Part shown: one piece after another, positions 1-7,894 of the stretch
Layout: every line of letters starts with the position of its first letter
How positions within the stretch are numbered: position 1 is the first letter of the stretch
Assembly: GCA_019410665.1 (NCBI GenBank)
Contig: DXSD01000032.1
Span: forward strand, 1-20,424
Direction: 5' to 3'
Source: Fusobacterium sp.
GTDB taxonomy: Bacteria; Fusobacteriota; Fusobacteriia; Fusobacteriales; Fusobacteriaceae
Length of the DNA: 20,424 bases
The notes under the pieces: generated by a model
Seen by the model: the letters and a program-made list of their open reading frames with translations, nothing else
What the model was told of the DNA's origin: nothing
Database searches by the model: none
Position numbers and translations under genes: made by a program

Positions 1-24
1 AGAAATGTATATTAAAATATTTAT

Positions 25-51
25 AGACCGTTCAGTAAGAGCGGTCTTTTT
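25..51 (+). terminator. Rho-independent terminator of the gene upstream of the window
   Basis: The arms AGACCG (25-30) and CGGTCT (42-47) form a 6-bp GC-rich stem with an 11-nt loop, followed by a run of T. It would end transcription from a gene lying left of the window and insulate the MATE gene that starts 22 nt later. Confidence 0.75.
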
Positions 52-72
52 AATAGTTATATTGGAGGAAAA

Positions 73-1395
73 ATGAAAGAAAAGAGACTATTAACCCTTG
101 CTATTCCTATATTTTTTGAATTACTATTAATTATGGTAGTTGGAAATATAGATACAATAATGTTAGGTTATTATAGTGATAAAGCTGTAGGTGCAGTTGG
201 GGGAATAAATCAAATATTAAGTATTCAAAATATGGTATTTGGTTTTATTAATTTGGCTACTAGTATTTTATGTGCTCAATTTTTAGGAGCTGATATAAAA
301 GAGAATATAAGTAAATTAATAACAGTAGCACTGTCATTAAATATAAGTTTATCTTTATTAATAGGAGGAGTATTTGTAATTTTTTGGAAAAGTATCTTAC
401 TTCAATTGAATCTACCATTAGAGCTTATGGATTTAGGAGAAGATTATTTTAAATTAGTTGGAGGTTTATGTATATTCCAAGCTATAACATTAACTTGTAG
501 TGCAATTCAAAAAAGTCATGGAAATACTCAATTAGCTTTATATGTTAATGTAGGTGTAAACATTTTAAATATAATAGGAAATGGAGTCTTTATATTTGGA
601 TGGTTTGGAGCTCCTATTTTAGGGGTATTAGGAGTAGGTTTATCGACAGTTTTTTCAAGAGGAATAGGTTGTATTGTAGCTATTATTCTTTTAAAGAAAA
701 ATTGTGACTTTAATTTTAAAGTGGAATATATAAAAAAATTTCCTGGAGATATTTTAAAGAAAATGGTAATAATAGGAATTCCAGCAGCAGGAGAAAATTT
801 TGCATGGAATATGGGACAACTTATTATTATGACAATGATAAATACAATGGGAACAGAGACCATAGTAGCTAGAACTTATTTAATGTTAATTTCAGGATTT
901 GCCTTAACTTTTTCAGTTGCTTTAGGACAAGCAACTGCTATTCAAGTTGGACATTTGGTAGGAGCTAAAAAAGTAGAGGAAGCTTATGAGCGAGGAATGA
1001 AAAGTTTGAAATTATCAATCCTACTAAGTCTAGGAGTTATTATTTGTATAGTAATCTTTAGAGATAAATTAATTGTATTGTTTACCACAAATAGTAAAAT
1101 TGTAGAGATAGCTCTAAAAGTATTTCCTCTTATGATAATTTTAGAGGTGGGAAGAACATTAAATATAGTATTAGTAAATGCACTTCATGCTGCTGGAGAT
1201 ATAAAATATCCAATGATATTAGGGATAGCATCTATCTTTTTAGTAGCAGTACCTTTTTCAAATATTTTAGGATTAAGGTTAGAATTAGGACTTGTAGGTA
1301 TTTGGTTAGCTAACTCTTTAGATGAATGGTGTAGAGGAATAGGAGTTCTGATTCGTTGGAAAAGTAAAAGATGGCAAGATAAAAGTCTGGTGTAA
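73..1395 (+). CDS. MATE family multidrug/cation efflux transporter
   Basis: A 440-residue, very hydrophobic protein with the usual length (about 440-460) and roughly twelve transmembrane segments of MATE transporters. These inner-membrane pumps export cationic drugs and metabolites in exchange for Na+ or H+. Family features visible are the N-terminal run 'PIFFELLLIMVVGNIDTIMLG', with the conserved D of TM1, and a pseudo-repeat in the second half ('GIPAAGENFAWNMGQLIIMTM', residues about 236-256). The ATG is preceded by GGAGG at 64-68, an ideal spacing. It appears to be monocistronic: a terminator lies upstream and a bidirectional terminator overlaps its last codons. The substrate cannot be read from the sequence. 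It converges on the LacI-type gene with one base between stop codons, so a link to the maltose genes is positional only. Confidence 0.88.
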   Translation: MKEKRLLTLAIPIFFELLLIMVVGNIDTIMLGYYSDKAVGAVGGINQILSIQNMVFGFINLATSILCAQFLGADIKENISKLITVALSLNISLSLLIGGVFVIFWKSILLQLNLPLELMDLGEDYFKLVGGLCIFQAITLTCSAIQKSHGNTQLALYVNVGVNILNIIGNGVFIFGWFGAPILGVLGVGLSTVFSRGIGCIVAIILLKKNCDFNFKVEYIKKFPGDILKKMVIIGIPAAGENFAWNMGQLIIMTMINTMGTETIVARTYLMLISGFALTFSVALGQATAIQVGHLVGAKKVEEAYERGMKSLKLSILLSLGVIICIVIFRDKLIVLFTTNSKIVEIALKVFPLMIILEVGRTLNIVLVNALHAAGDIKYPMILGIASIFLVAVPFSNILGLRLELGLVGIWLANSLDEWCRGIGVLIRWKSKRWQDKSLV

Positions 1396-1411
1396 TTTAC
1401 ACCAGACTTTT
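1381..1411. terminator. Bidirectional terminator inside two convergent stop regions
   Basis: A perfect 14-bp inverted repeat, AAAAGTCTGGTGTA (1381-1394) and its complement (1398-1411), has a 3-nt loop and A/T tails giving a T-run on both strands. It lies inside the coding ends of both the MATE gene (plus) and the LacI-type gene (minus). Each arm therefore also encodes the last four codons, K-S-L-V, and the stop of its gene. Confidence 0.85.
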
Positions 1412-2419
1412 GCAACTATCCCTCTCAATAATAGTATGAGGAACAATTATTTTAGTAGATACCTCTTGTTTTTCTTGAGTATGTTTGATAATTTGTGAAG
1501 CTCCTTCCCAACCTAGTTGATAATTATTTATATCAATACAAGTAAGTTGAGGGTTTGTAAGGGTAGTAAGTAAGGAATTATTAAAAGTTATAATAGATAC
1601 ATCCTCAGGAACTTTTTTACCTATAGTAGCAAGAATTTTTTCTAAAGAAAGAGCTACTATATCATCAATAGTAATTATAGCAGTTGGAAACTCTTTAGAA
1701 GAGAATAATCTCTGTATATCTAAAATATTCTGATCTGTGGTTAAGTCTTTTTCTATACAGTACTCCCTATTAAAATCAATACCATTCTCTAAAAGAGAGG
1801 TAATATACCCATTTTTTCTATCTTGTACAAAAACTCTGTTTCCTTTTGTATATAAAAATCCAATTTTTTTATGTCCAAGCTTTATTAAATAATCAGTAGC
1901 ATCTTTTCCAGCAGTGACGTTATCATTATCAATATAGATAGTGGTGTTAATATTTTTACTTGGTTTTCCAATAAGAGCATAGAGATATTTATTTGTACTC
2001 AAATAATCAATAATAGGATCATTTTCCTTTGAATAAAGAAGTAAAAAAGCATCAACTTTTCCACTTTTTATAACAGAGGTAACCCCTTTTAAAAGCTCCT
2101 CTTCACTATTTCCAGATATTATAGTATTCATATAGTTATGCGAATTACAGTATTGGCATATTCCATGTATAACCTCTAAGAAAAAGCTATTTTGATATTG
2201 CTTATTTTCTGCTACTGGGAGAACAACTCCAATAGTTTTTGAATTTTTAGAAACTAAGTTACTAGCTTGAAAATTTGGTTCATATCCTAACTCTTTCATA
2301 GCTTTTCTCACTTTTTCCTTTGTCTTTTCACTAATAGAGGGATGATTACTACAGGTTCTAGAAACTGTAGAAGCAGATACCCCAGCTAATTTTGCCACAT
2401 CTTTTATTGTAACAGACAT
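1397..2419 (-). CDS. LacI/GalR family transcriptional repressor, MalR-like
   Basis: A 340-residue protein of standard LacI-family length. Residues 3-25 form the classic helix-turn-helix ('TIKDVAKLAGVSASTVSR'), followed by the hinge helix around 50-60 ('NFQASNLVSKNSKTIGVV') and a periplasmic-binding-protein-like effector domain to the end ('TAIITIDDIVALSLEKIL' is the typical late motif). The ATG has AGGAGA (minus strand, 2425-2430) at good spacing. It is divergent from the maltose PTS operon, and the shared intergenic region carries LacI-type palindromes. The likely role is a local repressor of the PTS-phosphatase-malQ operon, and perhaps of itself. The effector (maltose or a maltose phosphate) is inferred from the neighbours. 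The protein ends in K-S-L-V, like the convergent MATE protein, because both ends fall in the same palindrome. Confidence 0.88.
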   Translation of the reverse strand: MSVTIKDVAKLAGVSASTVSRTCSNHPSISEKTKEKVRKAMKELGYEPNFQASNLVSKNSKTIGVVLPVAENKQYQNSFFLEVIHGICQYCNSHNYMNTIISGNSEEELLKGVTSVIKSGKVDAFLLLYSKENDPIIDYLSTNKYLYALIGKPSKNINTTIYIDNDNVTAGKDATDYLIKLGHKKIGFLYTKGNRVFVQDRKNGYITSLLENGIDFNREYCIEKDLTTDQNILDIQRLFSSKEFPTAIITIDDIVALSLEKILATIGKKVPEDVSIITFNNSLLTTLTNPQLTCIDINNYQLGWEGASQIIKHTQEKQEVSTKIIVPHTIIERDSCKSLV

Positions 2420-2458
2420 AAAAATCTCCTTATTATTAAAGCATTAATATATATAATT

Positions 2459-2487
2459 ATTTTACTAGGGATTTAAATTTAAGTCAA
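2459..2487 (-). promoter_or_regulatory. Promoter of the LacI-type gene
   Basis: On the minus strand, TTGACT (complement of 2482-2487) and TAAAAT (complement of 2459-2464) are separated by exactly 17 nt. The -10 lies 40 nt upstream of the ATG. The palindrome at 2496-2522 sits just upstream of this -35. Confidence 0.6.
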
Positions 2488-2495
2488 CAAAAAAC

Positions 2496-2522
2496 AAATT
2501 TATGCAAAAGTTGCATAAATTT
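2496..2522. promoter_or_regulatory. Palindromic operator-like site (O1)
   Basis: AAATTTATGCAA (2496-2507) and its exact complement (2511-2522) are separated by AAG. These are 12-bp perfect arms around a GCAA-N3-TTGC core. The site lies between the divergent promoters, 9 nt upstream of the repressor gene's -35. A binding site for the neighbouring LacI-type protein is the simplest reading, but another regulator is possible. Confidence 0.55.
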
Positions 2523-2601
2523 TAAAAGTAGCTATTTATCAACTGTGGAAAAATATGGAAAAATTGTACTGAAATAGGAAGAAAAAAATATAAAAAAACC
2601 A

Positions 2602-2630
2602 TTGATTTTTTATAAAACTTAGTATATAAT
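2602..2630 (+). promoter_or_regulatory. Promoter of the maltose PTS operon
   Basis: TTGATT (2602-2607), a 17-nt spacer and a perfect TATAAT (2625-2630). The expected transcription start near 2637 puts the CAAACGTTTG palindrome within the first 20 transcribed bases. Confidence 0.7.
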
Positions 2631-2643
2631 AAAAATATATTAA

Positions 2644-2659
2644 AACAAACGTTTGCATA
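2644..2659. promoter_or_regulatory. LacI-family operator (O2) just downstream of the PTS promoter
   Basis: The core CAAACGTTTG (2646-2655) is a perfect 10-bp palindrome with central CG, the hallmark of LacI-family operators (general form TGCAAACGTTTGCA). It lies just after the predicted start site, where a bound repressor would block transcription. Its GCAA/TTGC half-site resembles O1. Confidence 0.65.
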
Positions 2660-2683
2660 AAATTGCAAAAAGTGGGAGGAGAA

Positions 2684-4324
2684 ATGGAAAAAAGAAAAAT
2701 TTTAAACTTTGAATTCTTACAAAAATTGGGAAAAGTACTGATGGTTGTAATTGCTGTAATGCCTGCAGCGGGACTTATGATAAGTTTAGGTAAATTAGTA
2801 CAGATGTCAGGGGGAGATTTATCTTTTATTTTACGTATTGGCGGAATTATGGAAAGTATAGGATGGGGAATTATAACAAATCTTCATATTTTATTTGCCG
2901 TAGCTATTGGTGGTTCTTGGGCTAAAGAGAGAGCTGGAGGAGCTTTTGCTTCAGTTATTGCATTTATATTGATAAATGTTATAACAGGGGCAATATTTGG
3001 AGTAAATGGAAGTATGTTAGGAGATCCTAATGCAGTAACACATACTTTATTTGGAAGAGAGATTCCCGTATCTGGTTATTTTACTTCAGTATTAGGAGCA
3101 CCAGCTTTAAATATGGGAGTATTTGTAGGAATTATTTCAGGATTTTTAGGGGGAACAATCTTTAATAAATACTATAACTATAGAAAATTACCAGCTGCTT
3201 TAGAGTTTTTTAATGGAAAGAGATTTGTACCAATGGTAGTAATCTTTTGGTCAGTAGTAGTTTCAATAGTTTTATCTCTAGTTTGGCCAGTAGTTCAAAC
3301 TGGTATCAATAATTTTGGAGTGTGGATAGCTAACTCTTCAGAAACATCTCCACTATTAGCTCCATTTGTATTTGGAACTTTAGAACGTCTACTAATTCCA
3401 TTTGGTTTACATCATATGTTAACTATTCCAATAAACTATACAGCTTTTGGAGGAACATATACAATATTAACTGGAGCAAGTGCAGGAGCTCAAGTGTTTG
3501 GACAAGATCCATTATGGTTAGCTTGGGTAACAGATTTAATGAACTTAAAAGCTTCAGGGGATATGGCAGCTTATAGTAACTTACTTACAACAGTAACACC
3601 AGCTCGTTTTAAGGTTGGACAAATGATAGGAGCAACTGGATTATTAATAGGAATTGCTATAGCTATATATAGAAATACTGATGAAGATAAGAAACCTAAG
3701 TATAAATCAATGTTTATATCAACAATTGCAGCAGTATTACTAACTGGAGTAACAGAGCCATTAGAGTTTATGTTTATGTTTGCAGCACTACCTTTATATG
3801 TAGTGTATTCAGTATTACAAGGTTTAGCTTTTGCTTCAGCTGGTATTGTAGATCTACGTTTACACTCTTTTGGTAACTTAGAGTTTTTAACAAGAATGCC
3901 TATGTCAATAAAAGCTGGACTTATGGGAGATATAATAAATTTTGTAATCTGTGTAGTAGTATTCTTTGTTTTAGGTTATGTAATAGCAAACTTTATGATT
4001 AAAAAGTTTAACTATGCAACTGTTGGAAGATTAGGAAATTACATAGATGATGAAAAAGAAGAGGAAACTTCAGATAAGAAAATAGAAGGAAATTCTCAAG
4101 CTGCTAGAGTAATAGAGCTTTTAGGTGGAAAAGATAATATTGTTGATGTTGATGCTTGTATGACAAGACTACGTGTAACAGTAAAAGATGAAACAAAAGT
4201 GGCAGATTTAGAAGCATGGAAAAAAGAGGGGGCATTGGGACTTATGAAAAAAGGAACAGGAATACAAGCTGTCTATGGTCCTAAGGCTGATGTCTTGAAA
4301 AGTGATATTTTAGATATTCTATAA
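2684..4324 (+). CDS. malX: Maltose/alpha-glucoside-type PTS transporter, EIICB
   Basis: A 546-residue sugar-specific permease of the phosphotransferase system. The first ~430 residues form the membrane EIIC domain, with the family run 'PFGLHHMLTIPINYTAFGG' and 'GVTEPLEFMFMFAALPLYVVY' for sugar binding. The C-terminus is an EIIB domain (about 460-546) with the phosphoryl-accepting cysteine C492 in 'DACMTRLRV'. There is no EIIA domain, so a separate glucose-type EIIA must phosphorylate it. It would import and phosphorylate its sugar to a 6-phosphate. I chose the ATG at 2684, preceded by GGGAGGA (2674-2680). An in-frame TTG at 2663 abuts the operator and has no ribosome binding site. Maltose is inferred from MalQ and the phosphatase downstream; glucose or another alpha-glucoside remains possible. 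Related genes are called malT, malB or malP in other bacteria. Confidence 0.88.
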   Translation: MEKRKILNFEFLQKLGKVLMVVIAVMPAAGLMISLGKLVQMSGGDLSFILRIGGIMESIGWGIITNLHILFAVAIGGSWAKERAGGAFASVIAFILINVITGAIFGVNGSMLGDPNAVTHTLFGREIPVSGYFTSVLGAPALNMGVFVGIISGFLGGTIFNKYYNYRKLPAALEFFNGKRFVPMVVIFWSVVVSIVLSLVWPVVQTGINNFGVWIANSSETSPLLAPFVFGTLERLLIPFGLHHMLTIPINYTAFGGTYTILTGASAGAQVFGQDPLWLAWVTDLMNLKASGDMAAYSNLLTTVTPARFKVGQMIGATGLLIGIAIAIYRNTDEDKKPKYKSMFISTIAAVLLTGVTEPLEFMFMFAALPLYVVYSVLQGLAFASAGIVDLRLHSFGNLEFLTRMPMSIKAGLMGDIINFVICVVVFFVLGYVIANFMIKKFNYATVGRLGNYIDDEKEEETSDKKIEGNSQAARVIELLGGKDNIVDVDACMTRLRVTVKDETKVADLEAWKKEGALGLMKKGTGIQAVYGPKADVLKSDILDIL

Positions 4325-4342
4325 AATTGGAAGTGAGGTCAA

Positions 4343-5173
4343 ATGAAACTATTAACATGTAATACTCATAGTATCCTAGAGAGTGAATATGAAAAGAAAT
4401 TGATGTATTTTGCTGAGTGGTTATGTAAAAATGATTATGATATAGTTGCTCTTCAAGAGGTAAATCAAAATCAAGAAAGAGAGATAGTAAGTCCATCAGA
4501 ATTAGAAAATTTTATTCCAAGTAATGAGAATATAGTTGTAAGAAGCAATAACCATTTATTTAGAGTGATAGGAATTCTTAAAGCTAAAGGGAAAAATTAT
4601 TATTGGACTTGGACACCAATAAAAATAGGATATGGAAAATATGATGAAGGGATAGGAATAATTTCAAAATATAAACCTAAAGAGATAAAAGAGTTTTATT
4701 TGACAAAAAGTAAGAGTTATACTAATTGGAAAGTGAGAAAAGCAATTGGTATAAAAGTTGAAATCGAAGGAAAGGATAGATGGTTTTTTTCAGTTCATAC
4801 TGGTTGGTGGAATGATGAAGAGGAAAATTTCAAGGAGCAATTAAGGAAATTAAATAGAGAACTTTCTTTTATTGATGAAGATATATATTTAATGGGAGAT
4901 TTTAATAATCCATATGAAATTGAAAATGAAGGCTATGATGAAATTTTGTCTTCTGGTTGGATAGATACATATACTCTTGCTGAAGAAAAAGATAATGGAA
5001 TAACAGTTTCAGGACTTATAGATGGCTGGAAAGATTATAAAGAGTTACAAGAGATGAGAATAGATTTTATCTTTAAAAATAATAAGAATAGAGTAAAAAA
5101 ATCAAGAGTTGTTTTCAACGGAAAAGTTGGAGAAATAGTGTCAGATCATTTTGCTGTTGAGATAGAGGAATAA
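4343..5173 (+). CDS. mapP: Endonuclease/exonuclease/phosphatase-fold protein, probable maltose 6'-phosphate phosphatase
   Basis: A 276-residue soluble protein with all catalytic blocks of the metal-dependent EEP superfamily: N7 in 'LTCNTH', E39 in 'VALQEV', H152 in 'FSVHTGWW', D186/N188 in 'MGDFNNP', D241 in 'RIDFIF' and the terminal pair D268-H269 in 'VSDHFAV'. The fold alone fits DNases, sphingomyelinases or sugar phosphatases. Context decides: it lies 18 nt after a maltose-type PTS gene and 19 nt before malQ. In Enterococcus faecalis the gene just downstream of the maltose permease malT encodes MapP, a maltose 6'-phosphate phosphatase, which I recall belongs to this fold. No 6-phospho-alpha-glucosidase is present in this operon, so a phosphatase is the step needed to feed MalQ. 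Substrate assignment is inference; the fold is firm. Confidence 0.72.
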   Translation: MKLLTCNTHSILESEYEKKLMYFAEWLCKNDYDIVALQEVNQNQEREIVSPSELENFIPSNENIVVRSNNHLFRVIGILKAKGKNYYWTWTPIKIGYGKYDEGIGIISKYKPKEIKEFYLTKSKSYTNWKVRKAIGIKVEIEGKDRWFFSVHTGWWNDEEENFKEQLRKLNRELSFIDEDIYLMGDFNNPYEIENEGYDEILSSGWIDTYTLAEEKDNGITVSGLIDGWKDYKELQEMRIDFIFKNNKNRVKKSRVVFNGKVGEIVSDHFAVEIEE

Positions 5174-5192
5174 AATTAAAAGGAGTATATAG

Positions 5193-6686
5193 ATGAATGA
5201 ATTAAATAAAAGAGGAAGTGGAGTGTTACTACATATATCTTCATTACCATCAAATTATGGAATAGGAACTTTTGGAGAGGAAGCATATAGATTTGTAGAT
5301 TTTTTAAAAAAATCAGGACAAACTTATTGGCAGATATTACCTCTAGGACAAACAAGTTATGGAGATTCTCCTTATCAATCTTTTTCAATTAATGCAGGGA
5401 ATCCATACTTTATAGACTTGGATATTCTTGCAGGAGAGGGACTTTTAGAGAAAGATGAGTTTATAAATCTTAACTGGGGAGAGAGTTCTACTAAAATAGA
5501 TTATGAGTTAATGTATAATACAAGATATACTGTATTAGAAAAAGCTTTTAAAAGATTTGATAAAGATAGCTTAGAATATTTAGAGTTTTTAAAAAATGAA
5601 AGTGGATGGATAGATGAATATGCACTTTTTATGGCTATCAAAAAAGAGAACAATGATAATTCTTGGGAGAAATGGGAAGATAGTTTTAGAAAGAGAGATA
5701 AGAAAACTCTGAATGAATTTAAAAAGACAAATAAAGAAAAAATAGAGTTTTGGAAATTTTTACAATTTAAATTTTATCAGCAATGGAAAAATTTAAAAAA
5801 TTATGCTAATAATAAAGGGATAAAGATAATAGGAGATATTCCTATATATGTAGCTTATGATAGTGTAGATGTTTGGAAAAATCCAGAGTATTTCCAATTA
5901 GATGAAAATCTTAATATGACAGCTGTAGCAGGATGTCCTCCAGATGCTTTTTCAGCAATAGGACAATTATGGGGAAATCCACTATATAACTGGGAATATA
6001 TGGAAAAAACTAAATATAAGTGGTGGCTAAAAAGATTAGAAGTAGCTACAACTCTATATGATGTAGTAAGAGTAGACCATTTTAGAGGATTTGAAAGCTA
6101 TTATTCAATCCCAGCTGGAGAGAAAACAGCCATGAATGGAGAATGGAAAAAAGGACCAGGAATGAAACTTTTCAATAGAGTAAAAAAGGAACTTGGAGAT
6201 TTAAACCTAATAGCTGAAGACTTAGGATATTTAACTGAAGATGTATTAAATCTATTAAAAGAGAGTGGATATCCAGGAATGAAGCTTATGCAGTTTGCCT
6301 TTGACTCTAGAGAGGGTGGAGATTATCTACCACATAACTACACTCAAAATAGTGTAGCCTATATAGGAACTCATGATAATGATACTGCTATGGGGTGGTT
6401 ACTATCAGCAGATAGTAATGATATAGAGTATATGAGAAAATATCTAGATATATATACTCATGATGACAGAGATACAGTATGGAAAATGATATGTAGAACA
6501 ATGGCAGTTGTAAGTAATACAGTAATTATTCAGATGCAAGATTATTTAGGACTGGGAAATGAAGCTAGAACTAATATTCCATCAACATTGGGAGGAAACT
6601 GGTGTTGGAGAATGGAAAAGAATATGCTAGATGAAAGACTTGTTCAAAGTATGTTACATATAACAGGGTTATATAAAAGAATGTAA
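5193..6686 (+). CDS. malQ: 4-alpha-glucanotransferase (amylomaltase)
   Basis: A 497-residue cytoplasmic GH77 enzyme of the short bacterial amylomaltase type. It transfers glucan units between maltodextrins and releases glucose from maltose. Signatures in order are 'GSGVLLHISSLPS' (9-20), 'SYGDSPYQS' (55-63), 'GDIPIYVAYDSVDVW' (214-228) and 'GCPPDAFSAIGQLWGNPLYNW' (247-267). The catalytic nucleophile is D295 in 'RVDHFRG', the acid/base E342 in 'LIAEDLG', and the third acid D395 in 'GTHDND'. Positions match the Thermus enzyme (293/340/395) within two residues, so nothing is missing. AGGAG at 5181-5185 supports the ATG. It is the last gene of the operon and is followed by a strong hairpin terminator. 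No maltodextrin phosphorylase is nearby, so longer dextrins it makes must be degraded by enzymes encoded elsewhere. Confidence 0.95.
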   Translation: MNELNKRGSGVLLHISSLPSNYGIGTFGEEAYRFVDFLKKSGQTYWQILPLGQTSYGDSPYQSFSINAGNPYFIDLDILAGEGLLEKDEFINLNWGESSTKIDYELMYNTRYTVLEKAFKRFDKDSLEYLEFLKNESGWIDEYALFMAIKKENNDNSWEKWEDSFRKRDKKTLNEFKKTNKEKIEFWKFLQFKFYQQWKNLKNYANNKGIKIIGDIPIYVAYDSVDVWKNPEYFQLDENLNMTAVAGCPPDAFSAIGQLWGNPLYNWEYMEKTKYKWWLKRLEVATTLYDVVRVDHFRGFESYYSIPAGEKTAMNGEWKKGPGMKLFNRVKKELGDLNLIAEDLGYLTEDVLNLLKESGYPGMKLMQFAFDSREGGDYLPHNYTQNSVAYIGTHDNDTAMGWLLSADSNDIEYMRKYLDIYTHDDRDTVWKMICRTMAVVSNTVIIQMQDYLGLGNEARTNIPSTLGGNWCWRMEKNMLDERLVQSMLHITGLYKRM

Positions 6687-6695
6687 AATAACTAG

Positions 6696-6739
6696 AAAAA
6701 CTTCTAATTATATGATTTAATATAATTGGAAGTTTTTTT
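6696..6739 (+). terminator. Terminator of the maltose operon
   Basis: An 18-nt left arm (6696-6713) and right arm (6720-6737) pair almost fully, with one G-U-type wobble. The 6-nt loop is GATTTA, and seven T follow at the 3' side. Confidence 0.8.
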
Positions 6740-6800
6740 ACTAAAAAATTTAGAATGAAAATATGAGGATAAAACTAAATATATTGATAATAATAAATTT

Positions 6801-6829
6801 TTGTAAAGTGATAGAAATTATTGTATGAT
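6801..6829 (+). promoter_or_regulatory. Promoter of the aldo/keto reductase gene
   Basis: TTGTAA (6801-6806), 17 nt, TATGAT (6824-6829), placed 32 nt before the ATG and after the malQ terminator. The reductase is therefore transcribed independently of the maltose operon. Confidence 0.55.
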
Positions 6830-6861
6830 AAAGAAAATAAAGTATTTAAGAGGGTGAGAAA

Positions 6862-7782
6862 ATGAAGAAAATTTTATTAGGAAATAGTAAAAAAGAGGTT
6901 CCAGCTATAGCTGTTGGATGTATGAGAATAAATGAGTTAGAGGAAAAAGAGTTAAATAGATATTTAGAGTTCTCTCTAGAAAAAGGGTTAAACTTTTTTG
7001 ATCATGCAGATATCTATGGAAAAGGAGAGTGTGAAAGAAAGTTTGGAAAAGCTATAAAAGATATAGGAGTAGCAAGAGAGGATATAGTTATACAATCTAA
7101 GTGTGGAATTGTTCCTGGAAAGATGTATGATCTATCAAAGGAGTATATCATAGAAGCAGTAGATGGGATATTAAAACGTTTAGATACTGATTACATAGAT
7201 ATTTTGGCTCTTCATAGACCAGATGCACTAGTTGATCCAGAAGAGGTAGCAGAAGCTTTTTCAATTTTAGAAAGAGATGGAAAGGTAAAAGGTTTTGGGG
7301 TATCTAACCATAAGCCAGCTCAAATAGAGCTATTAAAAAAATATGTGAAACAACCATTATTGGTAAATCAACTTCAACTTAGTTTACCAGTCTCAAATAT
7401 GATAGCAAATGGGTTAGAGGTAAATATGCTTACAGATGGAGCTATAGATAGAGATGGAAGTGTTTTAGATTATTGTAGATTAAATGATATTACAATACAA
7501 GCATGGTCACCATTTCAATATGGATTTTTTGAAGGGATTTTTATAGGTAGTAAAAACTATCCAAAGTTAAATGAGTGTTTAGAAAGACTAGCTAAAAAAT
7601 ATGGTGTTACTCCGACTGCTATAGCTACAGCTTGGATATTACGTCATCCTGCTAAAATTCAGATGATAGCTGGAACAACTAAGACTTCTAGATTAGATGA
7701 GATTGTTCAAGGAAGTTGTGTAAATTTAACTAAGGAAGAGTGGTATGAACTATATTTAAGTGCTGGACATATATTACCATAG
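6862..7782 (+). CDS. Aldo/keto reductase, YdhF-like
   Basis: A 306-residue cytosolic NAD(P)H-dependent oxidoreductase of the AKR superfamily. The catalytic tetrad is complete: D47 and Y52 in 'FFDHADIYGKG', K80 in 'IQSKCG' and H118 in 'LALHRPD'. The C-terminal cofactor-binding part is typical ('AWILRHPAKIQMIAGTTKTSRL', about residues 254-275). 'AWSPFQYGFFEG' is the usual late strand of the YdhF-like subgroup. It reduces an aldehyde or ketone group, and the physiological substrate cannot be told from the sequence. GAGGGTGAG precedes the ATG. It stands alone between its own promoter and terminator, so no pathway link to the flanking maltose or restriction genes is implied. Confidence 0.9.
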   Translation: MKKILLGNSKKEVPAIAVGCMRINELEEKELNRYLEFSLEKGLNFFDHADIYGKGECERKFGKAIKDIGVAREDIVIQSKCGIVPGKMYDLSKEYIIEAVDGILKRLDTDYIDILALHRPDALVDPEEVAEAFSILERDGKVKGFGVSNHKPAQIELLKKYVKQPLLVNQLQLSLPVSNMIANGLEVNMLTDGAIDRDGSVLDYCRLNDITIQAWSPFQYGFFEGIFIGSKNYPKLNECLERLAKKYGVTPTAIATAWILRHPAKIQMIAGTTKTSRLDEIVQGSCVNLTKEEWYELYLSAGHILP

Positions 7783-7797
7783 AGGTAGAGTGTAATT

Positions 7798-7827
7798 GAG
7801 GGCTGTTGCAACAGTCCTCCTTTTTTA
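7798..7827 (+). terminator. Terminator of the aldo/keto reductase gene
   Basis: GAGGGCTGT (7798-7806) pairs with ACAGTCCTC (7811-7819) around the tetraloop TGCA, with one G-T wobble, and is followed by C and six T. Confidence 0.85.
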
Positions 7828-7855
7828 ATTATAAATAAGATTTTATACTGACTTA

Positions 7856-7864
7856 TGGTATAAT
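7856..7864 (+). promoter_or_regulatory. Extended -10 promoter of hsdR
   Basis: TGG-TATAAT (7856-7864) is a perfect extended -10 element (TGn plus TATAAT), 30 nt upstream of the hsdR ATG. No good -35 is seen, which is usual for extended -10 promoters. Confidence 0.6.
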
Positions 7865-7894
7865 ATAAAAAATGTGTAAAAGAGGGTGGGGAAA

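Noticed and set aside
2663..2683. Upstream TTG start for the PTS gene
   Set aside because: It lies next to the operator, lacks a ribosome binding site and would place the real GGGAGGA inside the coding region.
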